From: UBA5018 sp044375975
GTDB lineage: Bacteria; Cyanobacteriota; Cyanobacteriia; PCC-6307; Cyanobiaceae
Length of the DNA stretch: 29,950 bases
Assembly (NCBI GenBank): GCA_044375975.1
Contig: JBILLQ010000040.1
Coordinates: 1-29,950, forward strand
Direction of reading: 5' to 3'
Part shown: piece by piece, positions 29,942-29,950 of the stretch
Numbering within the stretch: position 1 is the first letter of the stretch
Layout of the letters: each line of letters opens with the position of its first letter
The notes under the pieces: model-generated
Databases searched by the model: none
What the model was told of the DNA's origin: nothing
The model's input: only the letters and a program-made list of their open reading frames with translations
Position numbers and translations under genes: made by a program

Positions 29942-29950
29942 AAAACCAGA

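Overview
The window looks like a chromosomal segment of a GC-rich unicellular cyanobacterium of the Synechococcus/Cyanobium type. The evidence is a bilin-type heme oxygenase, a selenophosphate synthetase fused to an NADH-dehydrogenase-like flavoprotein domain, and compact high-GC housekeeping genes with frequent GTG starts. The assignment is inference from gene content; no rRNA or other marker gene is present.

Positions 1-13.2 kb form an accessory conflict/defence island, visibly lower in GC in several blocks. In order it holds a small caspase/CHAT-like protein with a His/Cys pair, a predicted HTH plus membrane-anchor protein, a decayed 3' end of a type I restriction R subunit (hsdR), an intact ATPase + HNH nuclease pair of Septu/PtuAB type, an unidentified decayed gene, and a decayed FGE-fold gene end. 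Two paralogous copies of a two-gene unit follow: a small 150-aa protein, then a caspase-FGE fusion. An ATPase + DUF3226 (TOPRIM-like) pair lies between the two copies. The two units are the halves of a segmental duplication (about 5172-8501 and 10427-13680). Copy A carries along a 3' scrap of icd; copy B abuts the real icd.

The central observation is at the C-termini of the caspase-FGE proteins. Copies A and B differ at about 14 codons in their last ~45 codons. All of these differences change the amino acid, and nearly all lie in positions 1 and 2 of codons ending in C (NNC). The blocks around them are invariant and the 3' end is identical. The decayed third copy (4799-5053) varies at the same codons. 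This is the signature of a diversity-generating retroelement (DGR) mutating template AAC codons. I find no template repeat or reverse transcriptase here, so the retroelement would have to act in trans from elsewhere. The encoded proteins would pair a caspase-like protease with a hypervariable C-lectin/FGE-fold sensor.

Positions 13.4-28.2 kb are core genome: icd (-), a conserved hypothetical, ho1, a glycosyltransferase, an ABC exporter, a pcrA/uvrD helicase and a CCA-adding enzyme (all +), then galE-selD (-) and hisS (+).

The right end (28.26-29.95 kb) is accessory again. A small winged-helix protein is divergent from an integron integrase (intI) that has the IntI-specific insertion. Downstream is a 35-aa basic ORF whose stop codon lies inside a match to the attC core (RYYYAAC), so a cassette array may begin at the window edge.
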